Shown here one piece after another: positions 28,267 through 37,573 of a stretch of DNA of 64,000 nucleotides. Within the stretch, counting starts at the first letter, position 1; each line of letters opens with the position of its first letter. Location of the stretch: NCBI RefSeq assembly GCF_026339735.1, contig NZ_JAPEQG010000001.1, positions 3,534,001-3,598,000 of the forward strand, read 5' to 3'. This stretch comes from Streptomyces sp. NBC_01669 (lineage in GTDB: Bacteria; Actinomycetota; Actinomycetes; Streptomycetales; Streptomycetaceae). The notes under the pieces were generated by a model. The model was given only the letters and a program-made list of their open reading frames with translations. It made no database searches and was not told where the DNA came from. The position numbers and the translations under genes are program-made.

Positions 28267-28278
28267 GCTGACACCGAC

Positions 28279-28815
28279 ATGGCACTCGACGAACTGAAGG
28301 CCGCTGTTCCGGACTTCGCCAAGGACCTGAAGCTGAACCTCGGTTCGGTCATCGGGAACAGCGAGCTCCCGCAGCAGCAGCTGTGGGGCACCGTCCTCGC
28401 CTGCGCGATCGCCTCGCGCTCGCCGAAGGTGCTGCGCGAGCTGGAGCCGGAGGCCAAGGCCAACCTCTCCGCCGAGGCGTACACCGCGGCGAAGTCGGCA
28501 GCCGCCATCATGGCGATGAACAACGTCTTCTACCGGACCCGGCACCTGCTGTCGGACCCCGAGTACGGGACGCTCCGTGCGGGTCTGCGGATGAACGTCA
28601 TCGGCAAGCCGGGCGTGGAGAAGGTCGACTTCGAACTGTGGTCGCTCGCCGTCTCCGCGATCAACGGCTGCGGCCAGTGCCTGGACTCCCACGAGCAGGT
28701 GCTGCGCAAGGCCGGCGTGGACCGTGAGACCATTCAGGAAGCCGTCAAGATCGCCTCGGTGATCCAGGCGGTCGGCGTCACCCTCGAAGCCGAGGCCGTG
28801 CTCGCCGAGCAGTAA
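28279..28815 (+). CDS. ahpD: Alkyl hydroperoxide reductase AhpD
   Basis: A 178-residue AhpD-fold protein with the active-site INGCGQCLDSHE, in which C131 and C134 form the CxxC disulfide and H138 completes the charge relay. It passes electrons from the dihydrolipoamide system to AhpC in actinobacteria, which lack AhpF. The length and motif agree with mycobacterial AhpD. It ends at a strong hairpin. Confidence 0.96.
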   Translation: MALDELKAAVPDFAKDLKLNLGSVIGNSELPQQQLWGTVLACAIASRSPKVLRELEPEAKANLSAEAYTAAKSAAAIMAMNNVFYRTRHLLSDPEYGTLRAGLRMNVIGKPGVEKVDFELWSLAVSAINGCGQCLDSHEQVLRKAGVDRETIQEAVKIASVIQAVGVTLEAEAVLAEQ

Positions 28816-28834
28816 CAGCAGGACCCCTGATACG

Positions 28835-28876
28835 AGAAGGGCCCCGAGGACGACCGACCGTCCACGGGGCCCTTCT
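28835..28876. terminator. ahpCD terminator
   Basis: AGAAGGGCCCCG at 28835-28846 pairs with CGGGGCCCTTCT at 28865-28876, followed by TTCT. It sits between ahpD and the convergent AI-2E-type gene. Confidence 0.88.
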
Positions 28877-28883
28877 TTCTGCC

Positions 28884-30320
28884 CTACTCCGTCTCCGGCT
28901 GCGCCGCTTCCCCATAGGCGTCGCCGTCGCCGTGTTCCTCGGGTGACGGTCCCGGCGCCCGGGTCGGCGCGACGCCGACCGCCGTGGCGTCGCGCGGCTG
29001 CGGTGCGTGCCGCAGCGCCTCCTCCTGCCCGTACTTCCGCAGATAGCCGACCACCGTGTTGGTGACGGCGACCAGCGGCACCGCGACGACCGCACCGCCG
29101 ATGCCCGCGACCATGCCACCCGCGGCGACCGAGAGGACGACGGCGAGCGGATGGACGCGCACCGCACGGCCGAGGATGAACGGCTGCAGCACATGGCCCT
29201 CGATCTGCTGCACGGCCAGCACCACGAGCAGCACCATCAGCGCGGTGAACACGCCCTCGGTGACCAGCGCGACGACCACCGCGAGCGCTCCGGAGATCAC
29301 GGCGCCGACGAGTGGGATGAAGGCGAAGAGAAAGATGAAGACGGCGAGCGGCACCGCCATCGGCACATCGAGGAACCAGATGCCGAGCCCGATGAATATC
29401 GCGTCAATCAGGGCGACCAGCACCGTGCCCCGCACATAGGCGGTCAACGTCCGCCAAGCACGTGGCCCGGCGCCCGCGACGCCCGGCCGCGCCTGCGCGG
29501 GCACCAGCTTCAGGACCCAGCGCCAGATGCGCTTTCCGTCGTACAGCAGGAAGAGCGTCGAGAACATCGCCAGCAGCATCCCGGTGAGGACCTCCACCAT
29601 CACGGTGACGCCCTGGAGGCCGGCGGAAGTTATCTCCTCGGTGTTGGTGCCGATGGTGTCGCTGAGATTCTTCGCGACATCGTTGATCTGCTGCTCGGTG
29701 ACATGGAAGGGGCTGTCGAGCAGCCAGCGCTTCAACTCGTCGATACCGTCCCGCACCTTGTCGGAGAGGGTGTCGAGGTTGTCCATGACCTGCCAGACCA
29801 CGAACCAGCCGACCAGGCCCATGATGACGAAGCCCAGGATCGCGGTGACGGCGGTGGCGAGACCCCGCGGAAGTCCGTACCGCCGCAGCCGGGAGACGGT
29901 CGGCTGCAGCATCGCGGTGACGAGCAGCGCGGCGACGAACGCCAGCACCACCAACTGTACGGCGCTGATGACCTTCATCAGCACCCAGAGCGTGCCCGCG
30001 AGAACGAGCAGCCGCCAGCCGGCCTCGGCCGCGACGCGCATCCCCCAGGGGATCGCCGCGACCGGATCGGGGCGGGCGGCGACTGCGGGTGCGTAGGCGG
30101 GCGGCGCCGGGACCCGGCCGGGGTCGGTGGACCGGTCTTCGGCGGTGGACACCGCGGCGACGACCGCGACCGGGACCACGGCCTGCGCGTCCCTGTCCCC
30201 CTCGAGGTCCCCCTCGACGTCCCCCTCGGCCTCCGCTGCGGCGCGACGTTCCTCCAGGCGGTCGCCCAGCTCGGTCAGTTCGACGCCCAGCCGCCCGAGC
30301 CACCCTGGCAGTTTCGACAT
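28884..30320 (-). CDS. AI-2E family membrane transporter (UPF0118)
   Basis: A 478-residue membrane protein. The N-terminal ~120 residues are soluble, with Glu/Asp/Ala-rich stretches. About eight helices follow, starting LLVLAGTLWVLMKVISAVQL, with family landmarks GWFVVWQVMDNLDTL, FIFLFAFIPLVGAVISGALA and the C-terminal EGHVLQPFILGRAVRVHPL. The family includes AI-2 exporters and Na+/H+ antiporter-like proteins, so the substrate is open. ATG 30320 is chosen with GAGGAAC upstream. The C-terminus is acidic and rich in Pro and Gly. Confidence 0.88.
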   Translation of the reverse strand: MSKLPGWLGRLGVELTELGDRLEERRAAAEAEGDVEGDLEGDRDAQAVVPVAVVAAVSTAEDRSTDPGRVPAPPAYAPAVAARPDPVAAIPWGMRVAAEAGWRLLVLAGTLWVLMKVISAVQLVVLAFVAALLVTAMLQPTVSRLRRYGLPRGLATAVTAILGFVIMGLVGWFVVWQVMDNLDTLSDKVRDGIDELKRWLLDSPFHVTEQQINDVAKNLSDTIGTNTEEITSAGLQGVTVMVEVLTGMLLAMFSTLFLLYDGKRIWRWVLKLVPAQARPGVAGAGPRAWRTLTAYVRGTVLVALIDAIFIGLGIWFLDVPMAVPLAVFIFLFAFIPLVGAVISGALAVVVALVTEGVFTALMVLLVVLAVQQIEGHVLQPFILGRAVRVHPLAVVLSVAAGGMVAGIGGAVVAVPLVAVTNTVVGYLRKYGQEEALRHAPQPRDATAVGVAPTRAPGPSPEEHGDGDAYGEAAQPETE

Positions 30321-30454
30321 AAGTGTTCCTCTACCCCCGAGTTCTCTCCCCACCACTCCCCCCGGAGTCGTCCGGACGACGGTACACGCGCGAAGCCCCC
30401 CACCGTAGGACGGTGAGGGGCTTCGCAAGGTTGAGACCGGAACCTCGGAAGGTT

Positions 30455-31156
30455 CTAGTACCAGCTGTTCGCCTGCCAGAAGGACCAGGCACCGCACGGG
30501 GAGCCGTAACGGCTGTCCATGTAGTTGAGGCCCCACTTGATCTGGGTGGCCGGGTTGGTCTGCCAGTCGGCACCGGCGGACGCCATCTTGGAACCGGGGA
30601 GCGCCTGGACGAGCCCGTACGCACCGGAGGACGCGTTGGTCGCCCGGTAGTTCCAGCTCGACTCGTGGTTCACGATGTTGCTGAAGCACTGGTACTGGTC
30701 GCCGGGGATCATCTGGCGAGCCATCGCCTGGACTTCGGCCACGGTGTACGAGCTCTGCGTGGCGAAGGCGGAGGCGGAACGCACCGCGGACCGGCTGGCG
30801 CGCTCGGCGTCTTCCTTGGCCTGACGCTCCTTCTCCAGCTTGTCCTCGGCCGCCTGCTTCTTCGACTCGGCGTCCTTGGCGGCCTGGATGCGGGCCGATT
30901 CTTCCGCGGACTTCTTCGCTGCCGCGTCGGCTGCGGACGCCTGGGCGTCCGCCTGCTGCGTCAGCGAGGCGGTCTGCACCTGGGCCTGCTGGCCCGCAGG
31001 GATGTCGGCGAGAAGCGTCGTGTCGGCTGCGGTCGCCTCGAAGTTGTTGTCGTCGGCAGCAGGGGTGCTGCCCGATGCAACGCCTACGACGGCGCCGACG
31101 GTGGTGACCGCAGTGGCAGATGCCACGGCGAACCCCCGGACCGAGATCCGGCTCAC
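30455..31156 (-). CDS. Secreted SLT-domain lytic transglycosylase
   Basis: About 233 residues. A signal sequence (SRISVRGFAVASATAVTTVG) is followed by a charged Ala/Lys/Glu coiled-coil region at about residues 65-140, then a goose-lysozyme-like SLT domain with catalytic Glu in NIVNHESSWNYRATN and AYGLVQALPGSKM. It ends YGSPCGAWSFWQANSWY, as in Streptomyces cell-wall hydrolases active in growth and germination. I chose GTG 31156 with GGAAGG five bases upstream; ATG 31174 is the alternative. A long, structured leader precedes it. Confidence 0.87.
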   Translation of the reverse strand: MSRISVRGFAVASATAVTTVGAVVGVASGSTPAADDNNFEATAADTTLLADIPAGQQAQVQTASLTQQADAQASAADAAAKKSAEESARIQAAKDAESKKQAAEDKLEKERQAKEDAERASRSAVRSASAFATQSSYTVAEVQAMARQMIPGDQYQCFSNIVNHESSWNYRATNASSGAYGLVQALPGSKMASAGADWQTNPATQIKWGLNYMDSRYGSPCGAWSFWQANSWY

Positions 31157-31440
31157 ACGGTGTCCTTCCAGCATCGCCCGCTTAGGTGACCTCGCGGACG
31201 CAATCGTGCCCCTGACGCTGGCCTCCCTACTGCTTGGGTCACGGGAGGCACGGGCCCGGTGGGCAACTCCCCTGGAGGAGTGCCGCGTGGTGCTCGCGGG
31301 CGGCATACGGACGGCAATTGTTGAGTTGTCTGATGCGTGGCACCTCTGGAGGTGCGGGTGTGCCGTATGCGGGGCCTGACGGAAGCAAGACTCTGCCGGA
31401 ACGGGCCACCGCGAAGCAATTCTCCGTTGCGTGTGAAAGC
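31157..31440 (-). promoter_or_regulatory. Long structured leader of the SLT transglycosylase gene
   Basis: About 280 bp without coding. On the minus strand there are successive hairpins: GCACCTC/GAGGTGC around 31340, CTCC/GGAG pairs near 31270, and a CCTCCC/GGGAGG pair at 31225-31250. A TCACCTAAGCGGGCG stretch lies just before the start. Streptomyces genes for similar hydrolases are known to carry c-di-AMP (ydaO-type) riboswitches. I cannot match the full consensus, so this is only a candidate. Confidence 0.4.
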
Positions 31441-31546
31441 TCACACCCCGTTTGGTCCACGTGTTTCACGGAAAAGGTGCCGCAGCACGATGCCGCCCGG
31501 CTAAGCTCTTGGGCTCGCCGGGCGGCATCAATGGTCGTATCCCGTA

Positions 31547-32869
31547 TCAGATCTGGCCTTCCTCCAGCATTTCGGTCACCAGCGCGGCGATCTGCGAGCG
31601 CTCGGAACGGGTGAGGGTGACGTGCGCGAAGAGCGGATGACCCTTCAGCTTCTCGACCACGGCGACGACTCCGTCGTACCGGCCGACCCGGAGGTTGTCC
31701 CGCTGCGCCACGTCATGCGTGAGCACGACCCGGGAATTCGCCCCAATTCGGGACAATACGGTCAGCAGGACGTTCCGTTCGAGCGACTGCGCCTCGTCGA
31801 CGATCACGAACGCGTCGTGGAGCGAGCGGCCCCGGATGTGGGTGAGCGGCAGAACCTCCAGCATCCCGCGCCCCAGCACCTCCTCGATCACCTCGCGCCC
31901 GGCGACCGCCGAGAGCGTGTCGAAGACGGCCTGCGCCCACGGGCTCATCTTCTCGGCCTCGGTGCCGGGGAGATAGCCGAGCTCCTGGCCCCCGACCGCG
32001 TACAGCGGCCGGAAGACCATTACTTTCTGGTGCTGCCTCCGCTCCAGGACGGCCTCCAGACCGGCGCAGAGCGCCAGCGCCGACTTGCCCGTGCCGGCCC
32101 GGCCGCCCAGCGACACGATCCCGACGTCCTGGTCGAGCAGCAGATCGAGAGCGATGCGCTGCTCGGCGCTGCGGCCATGGATCCCGAAGGCCTCCCGGTC
32201 GCCGCGGACGAGGCGCACATTGCCCTCGGCGGTGATCCGGCCGAGCGCCTTGCCGCGCTCGGACTGCAGGACCAGTCCGGTGTGCACGGGCAGGTCGGCG
32301 GCCTCGGGGACGTAGAGCGTCTCCTCTCCGAAGAGCAGATCCACCTGTTCGGCGGAGAGGGGCAGTTCCGACATGCCCGTCCAGCCGGAGTCGGTGATGG
32401 CGAGTTCCGCGCGGTACTCCTCCGCGAGGAGGCCGACCGAGGATGCCTTGATGCGTAGCGGCAGGTCCTTGGAGACGACCGTGACGTCGTACCCCTCGGC
32501 CTGGAGATTGCGCGCGACCGCGAGAATCCGTGAGTCGTTGTCCCCCAACCGGTAACCGGCGGGCAGTACGCCGGGGTCGGAATGGTTGAGTTCGACGCGC
32601 AGCGTCCCGCCGAGATCCCCGAGCGGAATCGGGGCATCCAGCCGGCCGTACCGGACCCGGAAGTCGTCCAGCAGACGCAGGGCCTGCCGGGCGAAGTAGC
32701 CGAGCTCCGGATGGTGCCGTTTGGCCTCCAGTTCCGTGACCACGACGATCGGGAGCACGACTTCGTGCTCGTCGAACCGGGCCATGGCGTTCGGATCGGC
32801 CAGCAGGACGCTGGTGTCGAGAACATAGGTGCGCCTGTCGGGCATGCGGCGCTTTGTGCTGGTCACCAC
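31547..32869 (-). CDS. PhoH-family protein: PIN domain fused to PhoH ATPase (PhoH2)
   Basis: A 440-residue protein. Residues about 10-150 form a PIN-like RNase domain (TYVLDTSVLLADP, VVVTELEAKRHHPELG, LGDNDSRILAVARNL, with the acidic triad). Residues about 230-435 form a PhoH/RecB-like ATPase with Walker A GRAGTGKSALAL and Walker B FVIVDEAQSL. PhoH2 proteins of mycobacteria unwind and cleave RNA, sometimes as toxins of antitoxin pairs; no small antitoxin gene is seen upstream here. It starts at GTG 32869; ATG 32845 is the alternative. Confidence 0.92.
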   Translation of the reverse strand: MVTSTKRRMPDRRTYVLDTSVLLADPNAMARFDEHEVVLPIVVVTELEAKRHHPELGYFARQALRLLDDFRVRYGRLDAPIPLGDLGGTLRVELNHSDPGVLPAGYRLGDNDSRILAVARNLQAEGYDVTVVSKDLPLRIKASSVGLLAEEYRAELAITDSGWTGMSELPLSAEQVDLLFGEETLYVPEAADLPVHTGLVLQSERGKALGRITAEGNVRLVRGDREAFGIHGRSAEQRIALDLLLDQDVGIVSLGGRAGTGKSALALCAGLEAVLERRQHQKVMVFRPLYAVGGQELGYLPGTEAEKMSPWAQAVFDTLSAVAGREVIEEVLGRGMLEVLPLTHIRGRSLHDAFVIVDEAQSLERNVLLTVLSRIGANSRVVLTHDVAQRDNLRVGRYDGVVAVVEKLKGHPLFAHVTLTRSERSQIAALVTEMLEEGQI

Positions 32870-33449
32870 GGAAGGACGTACCCCCTCGGACGAGGTTGGG
32901 GTGCGACGGCGTCGCGGAGCATCCCAAAGGGAGAGGACGGACCGGGCTGCGACCCTCTTGCGCGGGCCGAGCGCCGGCCCTCCGCGTCAGCCGCACAGTA
33001 TGTACGGTCCTTCGTGTGCAAAGGGCCTCCCGGGCGAGCGGACTCCATGCCGCTCACTTGGACACGACGTCCGCCTGGTTTTTGACCGGACGTCGACCTG
33101 ACAGGGGTATTCCCTCGAACACGCGAAGCCATGCCGCCCGGGGCTGGCGGGCTGAGCTGGGAGTGTGCCCCCGGGCACGTGGGTCTGCTGCGCCGGCCTC
33201 CGGCGCCGCCGTGGGCGGCCGTGGTGCCCCTGGGCCGCATGGGCCCGGGGCCTCAGGTCCGAGGCCCGCGTCCTCGATCGCCGGACGGGTGCTTTTCGGG
33301 CCCGCCCCGGAACACGGGTCCGGGCCCGCTCTCTTGAGCCGTTCGGGCGGGCAACTCCGGCCCGTCCGGCGTTCCAGGACGGAACCGGCCGCCCTGGGGG
33401 CCGGGGCCGGGCGAGACCCTGGCCCGGTCCGTGGAGGAGACGGGCGGCG
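32870..33449. other. 580-bp gene-free region between phoH and uppS
   Basis: No frame has credible coding properties. It contains a perfect 9-bp inverted repeat, CGACGTCCG at 33065-33073 and CGGACGTCG at 33087-33095, with GGTTTTTGA between. This could be an operator or terminator. GC-rich hairpins occur at 33240-33330. It should hold the phoH promoter on the minus strand and the uppS terminator. Confidence 0.4.
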
Positions 33450-34211
33450 TCAGCCGCCGAAGCGGCGGCCTCGGGCGGCGTAGTCGCGCAGCGCCCGGAG
33501 GAAGTCGACCTTGCGGAACGCCGGCCAGAAGACTTCGCAGAAGTAGTACTCGGAGTGCGCGCTCTGCCAGAGCATGAAGCCGGACAGCCGCTGTTCACCG
33601 CTCGTGCGGATCACCAGGTCCGGATCCGGCTGCCCCCGCGTGTACAGGTGCTCCGAGATCAGGTCGGTGGAGACGATCTCCGCCAGGTCCTCGAAGGACG
33701 TCCCCTTGGACGAGTGGTCGAGCAGCAGCGACCGGACCGCGTCCGCGATCTCCTGCCGCCCGCCGTAGCCGACGGCGACATTGACCAGTATTCCGTCGAC
33801 CCCGACCGTGGCCTGCTCGGCCTCCTTGAGGACGGTCTGCGTGTGCGCGGGCAGCAGGTCGAGGGTGCCGACGTGGTGGACGCGCCACCGCCCGTCCGCC
33901 GCCAGGCCGCGCACCGTGTTCTCGATGATGCCGAGGAGCGGCGTCAGCTCGGACTCGGGCCGGTCGAAGTTGTCCGTGGACAACAGCCACAGGGTGACGA
34001 CCTCGACATCGGTCTCACTGCACCAGCCGAGAAGCTCCTGGATCTTGTCCGCACCCGCCTGGTGCCCCTGCGCGGCCGTGCCGCCGGACGCCTTCGCCCA
34101 TCGCCGGTTGCCGTCGAGGATGACACCGATGTGCTTGGGCACCTGGGCGTGGTCGAGGCGGGCCTCCACCCGGCGCGCGTAGAGCCCGTACACCAGGTCG
34201 CGCAAGTTCAC
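33450..34211 (-). CDS. uppS: Isoprenyl transferase (Z-type prenyl diphosphate synthase)
   Basis: A 253-residue cis-prenyltransferase. The catalytic Asp is D33 in ILDGNRRWAKASG, followed by LWLLSTDNFDRP and the C-terminal DLVIRTSGEQRLSGFMLWQSAHSE region where isopentenyl diphosphate binds. It makes a Z-polyprenyl diphosphate used for cell-wall lipid carrier. The start is GTG 34211, with AGAGG upstream on its strand; a 59-residue upstream extension looks non-coding. Actinobacteria often have two such genes, so it may make either the decaprenyl or a shorter product. Confidence 0.93.
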   Translation of the reverse strand: MNLRDLVYGLYARRVEARLDHAQVPKHIGVILDGNRRWAKASGGTAAQGHQAGADKIQELLGWCSETDVEVVTLWLLSTDNFDRPESELTPLLGIIENTVRGLAADGRWRVHHVGTLDLLPAHTQTVLKEAEQATVGVDGILVNVAVGYGGRQEIADAVRSLLLDHSSKGTSFEDLAEIVSTDLISEHLYTRGQPDPDLVIRTSGEQRLSGFMLWQSAHSEYYFCEVFWPAFRKVDFLRALRDYAARGRRFGG

Positions 34212-34411
34212 TGAGTTCACCTCTCGGTTCTGTGCGGGCCCTCCCGCCCCATTTCCCGGGGTCCGGGGTCGACCCCGTGGGGATCGTCGCACCGGTCCGC
34301 AGCGTCCGTTGCTCCGCCGTGCCGTGGCAGTCCCCGAAGCCGCCACATTACTGCGCAGGCACCGCACCGGCCCAACCCGGTCTGTCACAAGTCCGTGATA
34401 AGGAGGGAAAC

Positions 34412-35452
34412 GTGACTGATTCTTCTTTCTCCTACCGCGCCGCCGGTTCGCGCTACGACTCCATGGAGTACCGCCGCACCGGCCGCAGCGGCCTCAAGCT
34501 CCCCGCCGTCTCGCTCGGCCTCTGGCACAACTTCGGCGACGACCGCTCCCTGGACTCCCAGCGGGCGATTCTGCGCCGCGCCTTCGACCTCGGCGTGACC
34601 CACTTCGACCTGGCCAACAACTACGGGCCGCCGCCCGGCTCGGCCGAGCTCAACTTCGGGAAGATCTTCCACCAGGACTTTGCCCCGTACCGGGACGAAC
34701 TGATTATTTCTACCAAGGCCGGGTACGAGATGCACCCCGGACCGTACGGCGAGTGGGGCTCCCGGAAGTATCTGCTGTCGTCGCTCGACGCCTCGCTGAA
34801 GCGGATGCAGCTCGACTACGTCGACATCTTCTACTCGCACCGCTTCGACCCGGACACTCCGCTCGAGGAGACCATGGGTGCGCTGGCCTCCGCCGTGCAG
34901 CAGGGGAAGGCGCTGTACGTGGGCGTCTCCTCGTACAACTCGGAGCAGACCGCCGAGGCAGCCTCGCTGCTCAAGGAGATGGGCGTGCCGGCCCTGATCC
35001 ACCAGCCGTCCTACTCGATGATCAACCGCTGGACCGAGGACGACGGGCTGCTCGACACCCTGGAGGAGGCCGGCATGGGCTGCATCTCCTTCGTGCCGCT
35101 GGCCCAGGGACTGCTCACGAACAAATACCTGAAGGGCATCCCGGAGGGTTCGCGCGCGACCCAGGGCAAGTCCCTCGACCCGGATCTGCTCTCGAACGAG
35201 GTGGTCCGCCGGCTGAACGGGCTGAACGACATCGCGCAGCGGCGCGGACAGTCACTCGCCCAGCTGGCGCTCAACTGGGTGCTGCGGGACAGCCGGATGA
35301 CGTCGGCCCTGATCGGCGCTTCGAGCGTGAAGCAGCTGGAGGAGAACGTCGCGGCGCTCGCCGGACCGGCACTGTCGGCCGAGGAGCTGAAGGAGATCGA
35401 CACCTTCGCCGTGGACACCGCGGGCACCAACATCTGGGCCGGACGGGGCTGA
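34412..35452 (+). CDS. Aldo-keto reductase, L-glyceraldehyde 3-phosphate reductase (YghZ) type
   Basis: A 346-residue TIM-barrel oxidoreductase. The tetrad is visible: Asp and Tyr in FDLANNYGPPPGSAE, Lys in IISTKAGYEM and His in IFYSHRFDPDTP. An NADPH-binding segment SALIGASSVKQLEENVAAL lies near the C-terminus. The length equals that of YghZ/AKR14, which detoxifies L-glyceraldehyde 3-phosphate and methylglyoxal. The start is GTG 34412 with a perfect AAGGAGGG site. It is divergent from uppS. Confidence 0.93.
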   Translation: MTDSSFSYRAAGSRYDSMEYRRTGRSGLKLPAVSLGLWHNFGDDRSLDSQRAILRRAFDLGVTHFDLANNYGPPPGSAELNFGKIFHQDFAPYRDELIISTKAGYEMHPGPYGEWGSRKYLLSSLDASLKRMQLDYVDIFYSHRFDPDTPLEETMGALASAVQQGKALYVGVSSYNSEQTAEAASLLKEMGVPALIHQPSYSMINRWTEDDGLLDTLEEAGMGCISFVPLAQGLLTNKYLKGIPEGSRATQGKSLDPDLLSNEVVRRLNGLNDIAQRRGQSLAQLALNWVLRDSRMTSALIGASSVKQLEENVAALAGPALSAEELKEIDTFAVDTAGTNIWAGRG

Positions 35453-35484
35453 GACTCCGGTCTTCGCCGGACGGGTACAAAAAA

Positions 35485-35520
35485 CGGGCCGGTCCGTGGG
35501 GGGGGTTACGGACCGGCCCG
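35485..35520 (+). terminator. Terminator of the aldo-keto reductase gene
   Basis: CGGGCCGGTCCGT at 35485-35497 pairs perfectly with ACGGACCGGCCCG at 35508-35520. The loop is a run of G residues. Confidence 0.88.
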
Positions 35521-35697
35521 AGGGGGGGTTTCCACCATAACCCTTCGTAAGTGATGCTGCGTGCCACGCCACCCGATAATTACTCTCCGAATTCGGTGGA
35601 CTCCGGTCCGAGCACGGCACCCGGGGGCGGAAGGGGCGGATGAGGCGGGTGCGCTGCTGGAGGCGTCGGCTTGACGCCGGGCACTCCCCGCCGGAGG

Positions 35698-36321
35698 TCA
35701 GTGACCGCCCTCCGGCTTCACGCAGCCGGTGCCCTCGATGTAGCGGCCGTGCGCCTCGGCCGTGACCTGGCCGCGGCTCGCGCCGTCCACCGCGCCGTAC
35801 ACCACGCCTTCGAGGCAGATCGGGCCGTTGTCGATCAGGTACCTGTGATCGTGGCCCCAGGAGCTGGTCGTGATGGCCCTGGAGGCGTAGCCCAATTCGG
35901 TGAGGATCTCGCGGAGACCGGAGTCGGTGGTGTGCGGGTCCTGGGCCGCCGGGGTCAGCGCCTCCTTGATCCGCGCGGCCCGTGTATCGCCCTCGGCCCG
36001 TTCGGCCGGGGACAGTTCGCGCGCCTGCTGGAAGGCGTGGTTCTCCTTGTAGTGCGGCGCGCCGTCCACGGTGCCGGGTTCCTGGTACGGACTCGCGCCG
36101 ACAGGCGGGGAGCCGGACGCCGTGACGGGTGCGGAGGCGCTCGCGGCAGCCGGGCTCGTGGGCGCGGTCGCCGTCGTGGCGGAGACAGAGGCAGCGGCGG
36201 GGGCCGCGGCGGTCGGTCCGGCGTTCGGGGTCCGCCCCTTCCCGCAGCCCGCCAGTGCCGGAGCCAGGAACAGCACCGTCGCGCCGATCAGGACCGCAGC
36301 TGTACGTCTCGCGAAGGTCAT
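35698..36321 (-). CDS. Putative lipoprotein of unknown function
   Basis: A 207-residue protein with a lipoprotein signal: basic FARR, a hydrophobic core and lipobox LAGC with the lipidated C26. A roughly 50-residue Ala/Thr/Ser/Pro-rich spacer follows. The C-terminal domain (about 85-207) contains an HDHRYLIDNGPICLEG segment with a second Cys near the end. I do not recognise the domain; it resembles small secreted Streptomyces hypothetical proteins. The start is ATG 36321, divergent from the winged-helix gene. Confidence 0.78.
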   Translation of the reverse strand: MTFARRTAAVLIGATVLFLAPALAGCGKGRTPNAGPTAAAPAAASVSATTATAPTSPAAASASAPVTASGSPPVGASPYQEPGTVDGAPHYKENHAFQQARELSPAERAEGDTRAARIKEALTPAAQDPHTTDSGLREILTELGYASRAITTSSWGHDHRYLIDNGPICLEGVVYGAVDGASRGQVTAEAHGRYIEGTGCVKPEGGH

Positions 36322-36372
36322 GGGCCGAGTATGGGACAGCCTCTGACCTGATGGGCCGCTAGTTTCCGAATC

Positions 36373-37536
36373 ATGACGACCCGAGCAGCAACCGTGACCT
36401 GGACGAGGGCGAACGCACGCCGGATCGAGCGCCAGGGTCTCTCCGCCCCTCTGGCCGCCTCCCCCGTCGACGCCGTGGCGGCGATGCTCGCCGCACACGC
36501 GCAGGTGCGGTCCGCCGCCGAGATGTCCGTCGGGCTGCGGCTGACGGGCGGAACGCGTGCCGACGTACGCACCGCGCTGTGGACCGACCGCACCCTGGTC
36601 AGGACGTACGGTCCGCGCGGCACCGTACATCTGCTGCCTGCGGCCGAACTGCCGATGTGGACCGGCGCGTTGTCCGCCGTTCCCACCGGGGCCGGTCCGT
36701 TCCCGGAGGACGTCCGGATGAGTCCCGGGCAGACCGAGGAGGTCCTGGCGGCGATCGGCGATGCGCTGACGGGCGCCGAGCTGACGATCGACGAGCTGTC
36801 CGACGCGGTGGTCGCCCGCACGGGTCCGTGGGCCGGGGAGCGGGTGATGCCCGCGTTCCAGCAACTGTGGCCGCGCTGGCGGCAGGTGATGCATCTGGCG
36901 GGCCACCGCGGTGTGCTGTGCTTCGCCCCGGACCGGGGCCGCAAGGTCACGTTCACCAACCCGGGCGCCACTGCGCTCGACGGTCCGGCGGCGCTCGCCG
37001 GACTTGTGCGGCGCTATCTGTACGCGTACGGCCCTGCCACCCCTGCGCACTTCGCCACATGGCTCGCGGCGCCGAAAAGTTGGGCGGTGTCGGTCTTCGC
37101 GGAGCTGGCCGGGGACGGGGCGATCGAAGAGGTGGCGTACGAGAGCGGTGGTGGCGGCGGTACGGCGTGGCTGGTGGCGGGCGACACCGGATTCCCCGCC
37201 GGACCGGCGCGCGGGGTGCGGCTGCTCCCCTATTTCGACGCGTTCGCCATCGCGTCCCAGCCGCGCGAGCGGCTCTTCCCCGGCGCGGCGTACGAGCGCG
37301 CGCTGGCACGCGGCCAGGCAGGGAACTTCCCCGTGCTGCTGATCGACGGAACGGTCGCCGGGGTCTGGCACCAGCGCCGCTCGGGCCGCCTGATCGCGGT
37401 GACCGTGGAGCCGCTGTCCCCGCTCACCGCCGTGCAGCTGCGGGGGTTGGAGGAGCAGGTGGAGAGGGTGGGGGCGGTGCTGGAAGGGACGGCGGAGCTG
37501 ACGGTGGGAAAGGTGATGGTGGGGCCGCACGCGTAG
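36373..37536 (+). CDS. Winged helix DNA-binding protein of the AlkZ/YcaQ (HTH_42) family
   Basis: A 387-residue protein of the family containing DNA glycosylases for alkylated or cross-linked DNA (AlkZ, AlkX, YcaQ). It has several tandem winged-helix units, with RTYGPRGTVHLLPAAELPMW, TPAHFATWLAAPK and a beta-rich middle. The HAQ at residues 42-44 aligns with the usual catalytic AQ region but lacks a clear QxD or QxQ motif. Its activity is therefore uncertain, perhaps binding only. The GTVHLL and LLPYFDAFAI segments are conserved in the family. Confidence 0.8.
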   Translation: MTTRAATVTWTRANARRIERQGLSAPLAASPVDAVAAMLAAHAQVRSAAEMSVGLRLTGGTRADVRTALWTDRTLVRTYGPRGTVHLLPAAELPMWTGALSAVPTGAGPFPEDVRMSPGQTEEVLAAIGDALTGAELTIDELSDAVVARTGPWAGERVMPAFQQLWPRWRQVMHLAGHRGVLCFAPDRGRKVTFTNPGATALDGPAALAGLVRRYLYAYGPATPAHFATWLAAPKSWAVSVFAELAGDGAIEEVAYESGGGGGTAWLVAGDTGFPAGPARGVRLLPYFDAFAIASQPRERLFPGAAYERALARGQAGNFPVLLIDGTVAGVWHQRRSGRLIAVTVEPLSPLTAVQLRGLEEQVERVGAVLEGTAELTVGKVMVGPHA

Positions 37537-37573
37537 GGTCTTTCGTCTGGACTCCGCACGAGCGGCCCACGCG

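Noticed and set aside
33230..33330. TGGGCCC word in the phoH-uppS gap as a sixth dyad
   Set aside because: The right half there (GGCCTCA) has two mismatches and no link to the cluster; single TGGGCCC words also occur in coding DNA, so it is taken as chance.
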